A stretch of DNA of 64,000 nt. Source: Sphingobacterium micropteri (GTDB lineage: Bacteria; Bacteroidota; Bacteroidia; Sphingobacteriales; Sphingobacteriaceae). The stretch lies in the NCBI RefSeq assembly GCF_014692515.1, contig NZ_JACOIK010000006.1, positions 1 to 64,000 of the forward strand, in the 5' to 3' direction. Positions 15,265 through 24,547 of this stretch are shown here, in pieces (the stretch's first letter is position 1; each line of letters starts with the position of its first letter). A program made the position numbers and the translations under genes. The notes beneath the pieces were generated by a model. The model was not told where the DNA came from. It was given only the letters and a program-made list of their open reading frames with translations, and did no database searches.

Positions 15265-16761
15265 TCAATGTTTTAAAGATGTGGTGTTGATTTGATCAAA
15301 TGCTATAAATTCTCTTTTGGGAGAACCGCATAGACCACAGGTATAATCTGCAGGTAGATCGTCGAAGGCGATACCTGGTTCTATTGACGCTAATACATCC
15401 CCATAAGCGGGATCATAAATACTGAGGCAATGTGGGCAGCGGAATAATGATTGCTGCGGGGCACTATGCGAAAACTCCGGTAAATCGGAGAGATGATGTT
15501 CAGGCTCCGGATTGCTGTTTTGTAATGTGGCATCGTAAAAGCAATCACAAAGTGTTTTTAGCGTCGCGGGTAACGATTTCTCTGTTACGCGTTGTTTATA
15601 GAGAACGAGGTTATAAGAGTTGGCCTTGAAATCTTGCGTGTGGAAAACATCGAAGTAAGGTTCACTGTTCCCATCGTTGATCTGTTTGATGATAATCGAA
15701 CCCCAGATGCCACTGTTTGATCCAATCTTAATGCCAAAACAAAGTCGGTAAGTTCGAATATTCCAGCGATCAAAATACCTGACGATGGAACGCTTCAACT
15801 TTAGCGCTGGTTCGCACCAGTCTTCGATTTGCCAATTTAGCTCGTTGGAGGCGTGGCGCAAGTTAATACGGTGTTTGTCGAGAATGATATCCCATTCTTT
15901 ACGATCTTGCTGTCGGATGTCTTTAATAATGAGTGACCGCCAGGGCGTCGTATATATCTGACCTACCCGAGATGTTTGGCAAACGTTGCAAACGTCCAGC
16001 AAAAAAGAAACGGTGTAACACTCGTCTGGCCGATAAATGCCTAGCCAATATTTATCGTCATATTGGTTAAAACCTTCATAATAGGGAAGACGGAAATCCG
16101 ATTCCGTTAGCGGTTCTTGGACTTGTTGAAAATGAAACGCACCCGACGCTTTTATTTTTAATTCCAGATCCGCACATACAGGAGTAATGTCGTCTTCTGC
16201 TATATCTTTGTTATCCATTATGGCGCTTTCCAGTTCCTTGCTGACGGCGGCAATATCCATGGAATAAATGAGTGATGACCAGCTTCTTACTTGATTTGTT
16301 TTGGGCCATCGGATATAGACATGCCAATAATTGCCTACTCCGGAGGATACAAAATTCAAATTACCGGTATAATAAGATACAAAAGACTGATTCGCATCTA
16401 CAATGTTGATCTTTAGTTTGGGCGTAAATTCAAAGGACGCTAAAATATCTTTATAAATTCCCTCTCTCAACCAATGCGGCTGATTGTAAAGACCATCGGC
16501 CACATAAGAACTGACGATATTTGGATAGTGATTTTCATTTACTTCATACAGCAGTTCTTGATTAAAGAGCTGATATTCGATATCTTCCATTTGTGTTGGA
16601 GTGGCTGAAAAAAGCAGTTGTTGGCGTGTGCCGATCTTCACGGTTTTAACTCCTGTTGCATGTGCTGCTTCCAGTATGGCCTTGAAATCACCCACCGATA
16701 CATAACCTCCAGGTAGATTGATTTTCACGCGTTTCCATTCCTGTTGTATCTGCTTAGCCAT
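15265..16761 (-). CDS. Siroheme-reductase-like protein with C-terminal rubredoxin domain
   Basis: A 498-residue protein. The N-terminus (about 8-80; KINLPGGYVSVGDFKAIL, GTRQQLLFSAT) and a middle segment (about 225-290; CNVCQTSRVGQIYTTPWRSL) look like the two ferredoxin-like half-domains of nitrite/sulfite reductases. The C-x5-C and C-x3-C cluster motifs of a working siroheme enzyme are not seen. The C-terminus (about 440-490) is a rubredoxin: RCPHCLSIYDPAYG and YTCGLCGSPKREF, with two C-x2-C pairs. It overlaps the nitrate-reductase stop by eight bases, so the two are tightly coupled. I infer an electron-transfer partner of nitrate reductase rather than a catalytic reductase. Confidence 0.7.
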   Translation of the reverse strand: MAKQIQQEWKRVKINLPGGYVSVGDFKAILEAAHATGVKTVKIGTRQQLLFSATPTQMEDIEYQLFNQELLYEVNENHYPNIVSSYVADGLYNQPHWLREGIYKDILASFEFTPKLKINIVDANQSFVSYYTGNLNFVSSGVGNYWHVYIRWPKTNQVRSWSSLIYSMDIAAVSKELESAIMDNKDIAEDDITPVCADLELKIKASGAFHFQQVQEPLTESDFRLPYYEGFNQYDDKYWLGIYRPDECYTVSFLLDVCNVCQTSRVGQIYTTPWRSLIIKDIRQQDRKEWDIILDKHRINLRHASNELNWQIEDWCEPALKLKRSIVRYFDRWNIRTYRLCFGIKIGSNSGIWGSIIIKQINDGNSEPYFDVFHTQDFKANSYNLVLYKQRVTEKSLPATLKTLCDCFYDATLQNSNPEPEHHLSDLPEFSHSAPQQSLFRCPHCLSIYDPAYGDVLASIEPGIAFDDLPADYTCGLCGSPKREFIAFDQINTTSLKH

Positions 16762-19700
16762 TCGTAACCTCCATTTCTTCTTTTTCTGCCAAAAAATTAT
16801 CCAAAATTGCCATCACTTGCGGACGACATGAACCGCATCCTGTTCCGGCACCACTGGTTTCGCATAATGTTTTTAGCTCCGTGCATCCGGATTGGATGAG
16901 CTTTTGCAGGTTCCCTTCTCCGACCTGGCTACAGCTGCAAATCAACTTACCGATAACCGGCTCTTTTGCACTGCCGCTACGCAACAATTGTAACCGTTTT
17001 TCACTGAGTTCTGTCTTGTTGGTGATCAGGTCTTTGAATTCTAGAAATTCATTCTTATCACCAATGAGTACAGCGCCTACTAAGCGATCTTGATGAATAA
17101 TACATTTTTTATAATAGCGCTTTGCCTTGTCAATAAATACAATCTCTTCATATTCCTCGTTCGGACAATCAACGATGCCAATACTACAAAGATCGAAGCC
17201 CTGTATTTTGATGATGTTCATAAAGACAGAACCTGGATATATACTGCCGATGTCGCCGTTATGATAACGGGCCACCACAGCGCTTTGCTGTTCGGCGGCA
17301 GCCGAAAAGCCGTACATTATCCCCTCAAATTCGGCAATTTCACCGATGGCGTAGATAGCTGGATCACTTGTTTGTAATCTATTGTTTACCACTACACCAC
17401 GCTGGCAGTACAATCCGGCGGCTTTTGCCAGCTCAATATTAGGCGTCGTACCGATAGCAACGATAACGGCATCGCATTTGATCTGTCGGCCACTCTTCAA
17501 TTCCACCTTATTGACCTTGTTTCTGCCGTAATAGAGCTGTACCTCATCGTTATAAAAGACATCACAGCCTTGGTCAATCATCTCTTCATGGAGCAATTGA
17601 CTACCGAGGACATCCAATTGCCGGTTCAAAAAACGCGAAACACGCTGGACAACCGTAACCTGTACGTCCATCTCCCGCAAACTCGCCGCCATCTCCAAGC
17701 CCAACAATCCGCCCCCGATAATGACTACAGAAGCGTCCTTACGGAGGAATTTACGGAGATTATCGGCATCCGACCGATGTCTGATGCTGAATATCCCCGG
17801 TAGCGATGGAATATCTTTGGGCATTGCCGACCGACTGCCGGTGCCTAGAATCAAGGTGTCATAAGGTGTTTTTATTCCTCTTGAATCTTCGACATATTTA
17901 TGCTCGCGATCGATACGGGTCACGGTAACGCCTCTGATATGGTTAATGTTGTAGACATTCTTTTCTTCCTCATCCCGCATTTTGACGAGTTCCTCCCATT
18001 GTTGGTCGCCGCTTACATAATGTGGTAGCATGACCCGGTTGTAAAAGGGCAGGTTTTCATTGCTGATCACGGTTATCTCATCCCTTGTATTGATTTCCCG
18101 AAAAGCTTTGACGAAACCGAAAGCTCCGGCACCGGCGCCGACAATCACAATGCGCTCAAACGGCTTCTCGTAAGGAACTACCTGAACGGCGCAGAATTTG
18201 AAATCCGGTTCTTTTGAAATGGGATCGAGCAGCGGGTTGGTGAGGTTATTTGCCCGATGTAAGTCCGTGTCACCGAGCTTTCCCCAGTGCATGGGTAAAA
18301 AGACACATCCCGGTTTTATGCTGGTGCTGAGGCTGGCCTTGACGCGTACATTACCGCGACGTGAGGTGATTTCGACCAGTTGTCCCTCCGTTACGCCGAG
18401 CCGGTCGGCATCCTCGCGATGGATTTCGAGCTGAGATTCGCTGATATGCTGTTTCAGCTTACTGACTTTGCCAGTCTTAGACATCGTATGCCATTGGTCT
18501 CGGATGCGTCCGGTGGTCAGAATAAAAGGAAAGGCCGCATCTGGTAATTCGCTACGCAGATCTGTATCCGGACTGTGGATAATGGCTTTCCGGGACGGCG
18601 TATAGAAGTCATGATCGGCAAATAAACGCGTTGTTCCTATTTTTCGCCGCTTATTGTAAGGCCATTGAATGGTTTTATGTTTGTCGATCTGTGCATAATC
18701 CAGACCTTCGATATGCAGATTTGTTCTGGCTGTGAGTCGCGTATGTTCTTTGTATATGGCTTCGGTGTTTGGATAATCAAAACCTGCAAAGCCCATTTTT
18801 TTGGCAAAACGACAGATAATTTCGGCGTCAGGAAGTGCTTCGCCCGGCGGGTCGATGATTTTGTGCAAATGAGTGATCCGGCGTTCGGAATTGGTCATCG
18901 TTCCTTCTTTTTCTGCCCAGGCAGCTGCGGGCAAAATGACATCGGCATAAGCTAAGGTTTGGGGCTTGTTACTGATCTCCTGCACCACGACAAATTTAGC
19001 CTTTTCCAAGGCCTGTTCTACTGTTCGCGTATCGGGTAGGCTTGTCAATGGATTGGTACATAATATCCAGACGGCTTTCAGCTTGCCGTCAGCCAATGCC
19101 TCAAACATTTCGGTAGCTGTAAGCCCCGGTTTGTCGGATAGGGTAGTTCCTCCCCAAAAATCAGCCACTTCCTGCCGGTGCGCCTCGTTTTTCAGATCAC
19201 GATGTGCGGGCAGCAAATTGGCCAGACCGCCGACCTCCCTGCCTCCCATAGCATTTGGTTGGCCCGTCAACGAGAAAGGTCCGGAGCCTGGTTTACCGAT
19301 TTTTCCGGTAATCAAGTTTAGATTAATGAGAGACAGATTTTTATCCACACCTTTCACACTTTGGTTAAGCCCCATTGTCCACATGGTCAATAGGGTTTTC
19401 GATTCGCCGATATAGGTTGCGGCTTGACGGATTTCATATTCAGGTATACGGCAGATATGTGCCGCTTCCGTTACGGTGCGCTCAAATACACGTGCTTCGT
19501 AATCTTCAAACCCCTCTGTATGGTGCGCTATAAAATGGTGATCAATAGCATCCTGCTCAATCAGAAGTCTGCCAATAGCATAATTCAAAACCATATCTGT
19601 ACCCGGTTGGATTTGTAGGTGTAGATCGGCAATAGCTGCCGAATCCGTTTTCCGGGGATCGACCACAATGATTTTTGTGTGTGGATGATTTGCTTTGTGT

Positions 19701-20266
19701 GCTTCTACCCGACGCCAGAGAATGGGATGGCACCAAGCGGGGTTGGCTCCTTCTACTAAAAAGCAATCGGAGAGCTCGATATCATCGTAGCAAATAGGCA
19801 CGGAGTCCTCCCCAAGAGCCATTTTATAGGCAGCAACGGCACTACTCATGCATAGGCGTGAATTGGTGTCTATATTGTTGCTGCCTATAAAGCCTTTTAT
19901 CAGTTTATTGATGACGTAATATTCTTCCGTGAGGCATTGACCGGATGCGTAAAAGGCGACCGCATCCGGACCGTATTTATCCATCATCGTACGGAATACA
20001 GCTGCTGTACGGGTGAGTGCATCTTCCCAGCTGACCCGTTGCATCGGCATATTGCGGTGATATCGCATTTGCGGATAAAGTAGACGGTCGGACTTATCGT
20101 TGACCGTGTACTGCAGATTCATGCCCTTGCTGCATAATTTCCCCCGATTAACCGGATGTTCTCCGTCGCCTATTACCGTTACCGCATTGTGCTTATCTAG
20201 CTGAATTTTCACACCGCATCCGACACCGCAATAACAACAGGTACTTGTTACTTCTGTTTCTTTCAT
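16754..20266 (-). CDS. nasA: Assimilatory nitrate reductase fused to FAD/NAD reductase and BFD [2Fe-2S] domain
   Basis: About 1170 residues, cytoplasmic. The N-terminus is a molybdopterin oxidoreductase: [4Fe-4S] cysteines C-x2-C-x3-C-x27-C starting at CCYCGVGC, and the Mo-ligand region NSRLCMSSAVAAYK. A C-terminal molybdopterin-dinucleotide domain ends near residue 700. About 705-1050 is a FAD/NAD(P)H reductase (VIVGAGAGAFG, VVIIGGGLLGLEMA, YAIGEIAEFEG) like NasB/NirB N-termini. About 1105-1160 is a bacterioferritin-associated-ferredoxin-type [2Fe-2S] domain (CSCSQVGEGN, GAGTGCGSC). One chain thus carries NAD(P)H-to-nitrate electron flow. The ATG at 20266 was preferred over an upstream TTG at 20287 because homologues begin just before the cluster motif. 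Confidence 0.9.
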   Translation of the reverse strand: MKETEVTSTCCYCGVGCGVKIQLDKHNAVTVIGDGEHPVNRGKLCSKGMNLQYTVNDKSDRLLYPQMRYHRNMPMQRVSWEDALTRTAAVFRTMMDKYGPDAVAFYASGQCLTEEYYVINKLIKGFIGSNNIDTNSRLCMSSAVAAYKMALGEDSVPICYDDIELSDCFLVEGANPAWCHPILWRRVEAHKANHPHTKIIVVDPRKTDSAAIADLHLQIQPGTDMVLNYAIGRLLIEQDAIDHHFIAHHTEGFEDYEARVFERTVTEAAHICRIPEYEIRQAATYIGESKTLLTMWTMGLNQSVKGVDKNLSLINLNLITGKIGKPGSGPFSLTGQPNAMGGREVGGLANLLPAHRDLKNEAHRQEVADFWGGTTLSDKPGLTATEMFEALADGKLKAVWILCTNPLTSLPDTRTVEQALEKAKFVVVQEISNKPQTLAYADVILPAAAWAEKEGTMTNSERRITHLHKIIDPPGEALPDAEIICRFAKKMGFAGFDYPNTEAIYKEHTRLTARTNLHIEGLDYAQIDKHKTIQWPYNKRRKIGTTRLFADHDFYTPSRKAIIHSPDTDLRSELPDAAFPFILTTGRIRDQWHTMSKTGKVSKLKQHISESQLEIHREDADRLGVTEGQLVEITSRRGNVRVKASLSTSIKPGCVFLPMHWGKLGDTDLHRANNLTNPLLDPISKEPDFKFCAVQVVPYEKPFERIVIVGAGAGAFGFVKAFREINTRDEITVISNENLPFYNRVMLPHYVSGDQQWEELVKMRDEEEKNVYNINHIRGVTVTRIDREHKYVEDSRGIKTPYDTLILGTGSRSAMPKDIPSLPGIFSIRHRSDADNLRKFLRKDASVVIIGGGLLGLEMAASLREMDVQVTVVQRVSRFLNRQLDVLGSQLLHEEMIDQGCDVFYNDEVQLYYGRNKVNKVELKSGRQIKCDAVIVAIGTTPNIELAKAAGLYCQRGVVVNNRLQTSDPAIYAIGEIAEFEGIMYGFSAAAEQQSAVVARYHNGDIGSIYPGSVFMNIIKIQGFDLCSIGIVDCPNEEYEEIVFIDKAKRYYKKCIIHQDRLVGAVLIGDKNEFLEFKDLITNKTELSEKRLQLLRSGSAKEPVIGKLICSCSQVGEGNLQKLIQSGCTELKTLCETSGAGTGCGSCRPQVMAILDNFLAEKEEMEVTNG

Positions 20267-20295
20267 GTCTGACAAAAGGCAAATCAATTCCTATT

Positions 20296-21618
20296 TTATT
20301 GTTGAAAGTCGAGCTTTCCTGTCTCTATACTATTCTTGATTGCTGGCTTTGGCTGGAATCTAGTCAGTGCAACTAACAAACCGATGAGTACGACCCCTGC
20401 GCCGATATATTGAAAGGCATCCGCATAGGTCAGGTTTTCGGACTTGAACAGAAAACCAACCAACATGGCGCCAATGTTTCCGCCGGCACCTACGATACCG
20501 CTGACGACACCAATATTATCTTTGTTGATAAAAGGTACGATCCCATATGTACAGCCATTGGCCATCTTCAGAAACAAGGCGAATATTAGCATGGAAACAA
20601 CGGCAAAAACCAATGTTCCTGAAGCAGCAAACAACGCGATACCCAGACCTTCCAAAACCAAAAGCAGCCCTAACAATGTCCCTTTTCCTTTTAGCCCGAA
20701 TCGCTTGCCGACTTTGTCACTTACGATACCTCCCAGTGCACGGGCAAAAATATTCATGCCGCCGAATATACCGGCCATTGCACCTGCTACAATGATACTC
20801 GTGCCAAAACGGTCTATAAAAAATATGGCCGCCACATTATCTACGGTAATCTCAATGCCGAAGCAGGCGGCGTAAGCGAGTGTCAATACCCATACACGAT
20901 AGTCTTGCAATGCTTCCACAAGTGATCCCTTGCTTTTTTTCTGATAAGCAGACACATCCTTTTTCTGTAAATCGCTAAAATTCCCTGCAGGTGCATCTGT
21001 CGTGTATCGGTAGTAAATAAAAGCCATGATCAGAAGGATGACGCCAGGAACAATCATGGCGAGTCTCCAGGAATCCGCTTCGCTAACAAAACCCATCGCG
21101 GCAAAACCCGCAGCAATTAATGGCATAACCAAATTGGTAACGCCACCACCGAGATTTCCCCATCCACCAGTTACGGCATTGGCGGTACCGACAATATTGG
21201 GCGCAAACATCATAGATGTATGAAATTGGGTGATGACAAAAGAAGCTCCAACAATTCCTATACAGAATCTGAATAGCAAAAAAGAGGCATAACTGTTGCT
21301 TAGGCCAATAAGCATGATCGGGATAGCACCCACAACTAATAAAATGGTATAAGTGAGGCGTGGACCCAGTGTGTCGCACAACTTCCCGATCAATAAGCGG
21401 GCAATAATGGTGGCGGAGACGGACGCTATAATGATATTACCGACCTCACTCTTGGTCAAATTCAGCTGATCGCGAATCATGGGCATCAGAGGCGCGACAC
21501 CAAACCATCCGAAGAAACAGAAAAAGAACGTTATCCAGGTGATATGGAATGTACGCATTTGAACGCCTTTGAATGAAAAGATGTTGAGCTTTGAAAGGGG
21601 GGATTGATTCTGTTGCAT
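20296..21618 (-). CDS. narK: NarK/NasA-type nitrate/nitrite MFS transporter
   Basis: A 440-residue major facilitator with about twelve TM helices. It carries NarK-family signatures: FFCFFGWFGVAPLMPMIRDQL, and the two nitrate-signature glycine-rich stretches ANAVTGGWGNLGGG (about 160-173) and GIVGAGGNIGAMLVGF (about 380-395). It imports nitrate and/or exports nitrite. It lies 12 bases after moeA and 8-30 bases before the nitrate reductase start, and is clearly part of the operon. Confidence 0.92.
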   Translation of the reverse strand: MQQNQSPLSKLNIFSFKGVQMRTFHITWITFFFCFFGWFGVAPLMPMIRDQLNLTKSEVGNIIIASVSATIIARLLIGKLCDTLGPRLTYTILLVVGAIPIMLIGLSNSYASFLLFRFCIGIVGASFVITQFHTSMMFAPNIVGTANAVTGGWGNLGGGVTNLVMPLIAAGFAAMGFVSEADSWRLAMIVPGVILLIMAFIYYRYTTDAPAGNFSDLQKKDVSAYQKKSKGSLVEALQDYRVWVLTLAYAACFGIEITVDNVAAIFFIDRFGTSIIVAGAMAGIFGGMNIFARALGGIVSDKVGKRFGLKGKGTLLGLLLVLEGLGIALFAASGTLVFAVVSMLIFALFLKMANGCTYGIVPFINKDNIGVVSGIVGAGGNIGAMLVGFLFKSENLTYADAFQYIGAGVVLIGLLVALTRFQPKPAIKNSIETGKLDFQQ

Positions 21619-21630
21619 CGTTAGTATGGT

Positions 21631-22839
21631 TTAAATGATATTAAAAAAAGGATGTAAAGAGAGTACCGGTATGCTGTCGTTTTCTGCAATTACGTGTTTG
21701 TTATGGACATGCCAGCCGATACCATCGCATCCGACAGTAGCTGTTATATCTCCGGAGCCATGGTGAGGCTTCCAGGTGTATCCATATTCCCCAGCATGCC
21801 GAAAAACAGGAAAAAACTCATCGAGCGAAGATTTCTTAAATCTGGGAATCGTTAATGTCGACGTTTGGAAGCGTTCGTTCGTAAACCCCAGACATCCGTG
21901 GAGATACTCCTCTACAAATAGTTTGAAGTTCATGAAACATGATAAGGGGTTTCCGGGCAACGCAAATATGATCTTGCCTTCTGGTAAGAATCCGACCAAA
22001 AGGGGTTTGCCGGGTTTAATGGAGACTTTATGAAATAGTATCTCTACGCCCAGTTCTCGTAAAATCTGGGGCACATGATCGGCATCGCCAGCAGAAACAC
22101 CTCCGTTGATCAGGATGAGTTGCTGCTGTGTGGCTTGTTTCAGGGCCGCTGATAACGCTTTGGGTTCATCAGACACATGCTGACAAGACCGAATGGGCAA
22201 TTGCCATTGTTCGCAAAGCGCACGCAATAGATATTGATTACTGTTGCGGATTTGAAAGTGTTCTGGTTGCTGATCGATATCTACCACTTCATTGCCTGTG
22301 GTGACAATCCCTACTGTGGGCATTTTATAAACGGGTGCTTGGTGGACGCCCAAAGCTGCTAATGTTCCGATTAGCGAGATATCACAAACGCGGGGCGCGG
22401 TAACGGCCAGTTCGTTTTTCTTTAGATCTTCGCCTCGTTGTGCGAGGTGTTGCCCACGCGAGATAGATTCACAGCGAATAAGAGCCGTACCATTTGGTGT
22501 AAAGGTAAGATCCTCTTTCCTGATAATGGTGTCCGCAGGAATAGGGCAGGCTGCACCGGTCATAATCTTATAGCATTCGCCGGTTGCAATAGTTGCAGGA
22601 GTTTCCATGCCGGCAAAAATTGTTGTCCGAATACGGAATTCCCGGATGCCGTTATTCCAGTCGTCGATGCATATGGCTATGCCATCCATCGCTGCACGAT
22701 GGAATGGAGGATAATCTCTATCCGCGAAAATGGGATAGGCCAGTATGCGATTTAATGCTTGGGCGAGAGGAATGCGCTCTGTGGGAAGCTGCTTTACCAT
22801 GCTTCGAATCTTATCCCGGGCTTCCAGATAGGTCAACAT
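21631..22839 (-). CDS. moeA: Molybdopterin molybdotransferase
   Basis: A 402-residue MoeA that inserts molybdate into adenylylated molybdopterin. Motifs include DYPPFHRAAMDGIAI at the N-terminus, IMTGAACPIPADTI, VGIVTTGNEVVD, INGGVSAGDADHV and FALPGNPLSCFMNFKLFVEEYL. Length and order are normal for the family. It starts one base after the moaCB stop. Confidence 0.93.
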   Translation of the reverse strand: MLTYLEARDKIRSMVKQLPTERIPLAQALNRILAYPIFADRDYPPFHRAAMDGIAICIDDWNNGIREFRIRTTIFAGMETPATIATGECYKIMTGAACPIPADTIIRKEDLTFTPNGTALIRCESISRGQHLAQRGEDLKKNELAVTAPRVCDISLIGTLAALGVHQAPVYKMPTVGIVTTGNEVVDIDQQPEHFQIRNSNQYLLRALCEQWQLPIRSCQHVSDEPKALSAALKQATQQQLILINGGVSAGDADHVPQILRELGVEILFHKVSIKPGKPLLVGFLPEGKIIFALPGNPLSCFMNFKLFVEEYLHGCLGFTNERFQTSTLTIPRFKKSSLDEFFPVFRHAGEYGYTWKPHHGSGDITATVGCDGIGWHVHNKHVIAENDSIPVLSLHPFFNII

Positions 22840-22840
22840 A

Positions 22841-23788
22841 TTAATGTCCTCCTCCCATTATCATTTTTCGGGCATGAAACAAGGCAGGCAAAATAGCTTC
22901 TAAACATTCCTTCACACCGTTGGTGCTTCCGGGTAACGTAACGATAAGTGAATTGCCGATTGTACCTGCAACAGACCGACTCATCATAGCCAATGGTGTG
23001 CGTTGCTGTCCGTGTCCGCGCATAGCTTCGACAATGCCATCTGCCCTTTTGTCTACCAATTCGGAAACAGCTTCCACGGTTACATCTCGTGGGCCCAATC
23101 CGGTTCCACCGGTCGTAAAAACAAACTGTATGTCTCGGTCAACCCAAGTTTTGATGGCTTGTTGGATACGTGGTTTCTCATCCGCAACGATTTGGTAATC
23201 CAATACTTGTGCGCCGGTGGTCAGCAACATTTCTTCGATTTTCCGACCACTGTTATCCTGCCGCTGTCCGTTGGCGGTGGCATCTGAACAGACCAAAATA
23301 GCGCAGGTGGCAAGGGGTGCTAAAAAGCGATTATGGTCAGATTTACCGCCTGTTTTATTTGCTAGGCGAATATGGCCAATCTCCAATTGATTGTCGACAG
23401 GCTTCAACATATCGTAAAGCTCGAGGGCTGCTATGGATGCAGCAGTAAGCGTCTCCATCTCTATACCGGTACGACCTATCGACTTGGCAGATACCGTAAT
23501 CAATATCCCGGCACTCAGCTGCGGTTCGGTAAAAAAATCTGGATGGGAGCTGGGATAGATATATTCGAAATCGACCTGCATCGCGTCAATATTAACTGGG
23601 TGACAGTGAGGCAATAGTTGTGGGGTGGCCTTTGCCCCCAAGAATGCTGCTGCGCGAGCAACATCAAACAGGTTTCCTTTGGGAAGTTCATCCCGTTGGA
23701 TTTTGACAGCTGTTAACTCGGTAATATAGATCACTGCATGAGCTAGAGCTGTGCGTAATGTGCTGATTTTATGGGTTATATCTCTCAT
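22841..23788 (-). CDS. moaCB: Bifunctional MoaC-MoaB/Mog fusion
   Basis: A 315-residue fusion. Residues about 1-150 are MoaC, cyclic pyranopterin monophosphate synthase (LPHCHPVNIDAMQVDF, SIGRTGIEMETLTAAS). Residues about 160-315 are a MoaB/MogA molybdopterin adenylyltransferase (VCSDATANGQRQDNSGRKI, FTTGGTGLGPRDVTVEAV, LPGSTNGVKECLEAILPAL). Together they provide two non-adjacent steps of Moco synthesis in one chain. Such fusions are known in Bacteroidota. The start overlaps the MoeB-type stop by four bases (ATGA). Confidence 0.9.
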   Translation of the reverse strand: MRDITHKISTLRTALAHAVIYITELTAVKIQRDELPKGNLFDVARAAAFLGAKATPQLLPHCHPVNIDAMQVDFEYIYPSSHPDFFTEPQLSAGILITVSAKSIGRTGIEMETLTAASIAALELYDMLKPVDNQLEIGHIRLANKTGGKSDHNRFLAPLATCAILVCSDATANGQRQDNSGRKIEEMLLTTGAQVLDYQIVADEKPRIQQAIKTWVDRDIQFVFTTGGTGLGPRDVTVEAVSELVDKRADGIVEAMRGHGQQRTPLAMMSRSVAGTIGNSLIVTLPGSTNGVKECLEAILPALFHARKMIMGGGH

Positions 23789-24534
23789 TCTTTCATTTCT
23801 AGGGTGGTCTCTGTTGGATCGGATTGCAAACTGGAAAAATTAATGACGCGTTTCTGAAGAGAAAGCACATCGAATAAAAGCAATTTACCCGTCAGTTTGT
23901 CTGGCAAATCCAATACTACTTTGATGGCCTCGTTTGCCATCAACATACCCGCTATCATACTGCCGATGACGTACGTGCCGGATACTTCACAACGCATGCC
24001 TTCCGCAGCTGGCGGCAGGGTGAATAAATCGTCTATGGCCAGGCGTTGCGCTTCATAGTTAAAAATGGTGATCTGCACTTCAGAACGAAAAATAGATCCG
24101 TAGATGACTGGTGTACCGAGCTGAATACCCGTATGGCCGATTAATAAGCGGGAAGGAAAGTTGTCCGTTGCATCGATGACGATGTCATATTCAGAAAATA
24201 TCGAATGGATATTGGTTTCGTTTGCAAAAAACGGATATGCGATGAAGAGGGTATCTTGATAACGTATCTTTAATTGGGTGATAGCAGCCGCAGTTTTCAA
24301 TGTTCCGACTTGTGCTGGCGTATAGAGATATTGGCGCGCCAGATTTTTGAGCTCAACTTTATCGCCGTCTAGTATTCCGATATATCCGATACCGCTAGCG
24401 GCTAGTGCGGAAATCACAGGGCAGCCCAGGCCTCCGGCACCAACCACCAGAACGCGGGTAGATTTTAATTTGTCAATACCTTTTTTGCCGATAAATGACA
24501 GCTGAAGATGATCACTGAAAAATCTGTTATCCAT
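23785..24534 (-). CDS. moeB: MoeB/ThiF-family adenylyltransferase
   Basis: A 249-residue E1-like enzyme that adenylates the C-terminal Gly of MoaD. The nucleotide-binding motif is VLVVGAGGLGCPVISALAASG near 29-49, followed by DGDKVELKNLARQYL and VIDATDNFPSRLLI. The zinc site of classical MoeB (two C-x2-C pairs) is not conserved; the equivalent place reads LPPAAEGMRCEVSGTYV, with one Cys only. HesA/MoeB-like proteins without zinc exist, so it is probably active. Context (moaD in the same operon) supports MoeB rather than ThiF. Confidence 0.85.
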   Translation of the reverse strand: MDNRFFSDHLQLSFIGKKGIDKLKSTRVLVVGAGGLGCPVISALAASGIGYIGILDGDKVELKNLARQYLYTPAQVGTLKTAAAITQLKIRYQDTLFIAYPFFANETNIHSIFSEYDIVIDATDNFPSRLLIGHTGIQLGTPVIYGSIFRSEVQITIFNYEAQRLAIDDLFTLPPAAEGMRCEVSGTYVIGSMIAGMLMANEAIKVVLDLPDKLTGKLLLFDVLSLQKRVINFSSLQSDPTETTLEMKE

Positions 24535-24547
24535 TTCTCTTTTCTTG

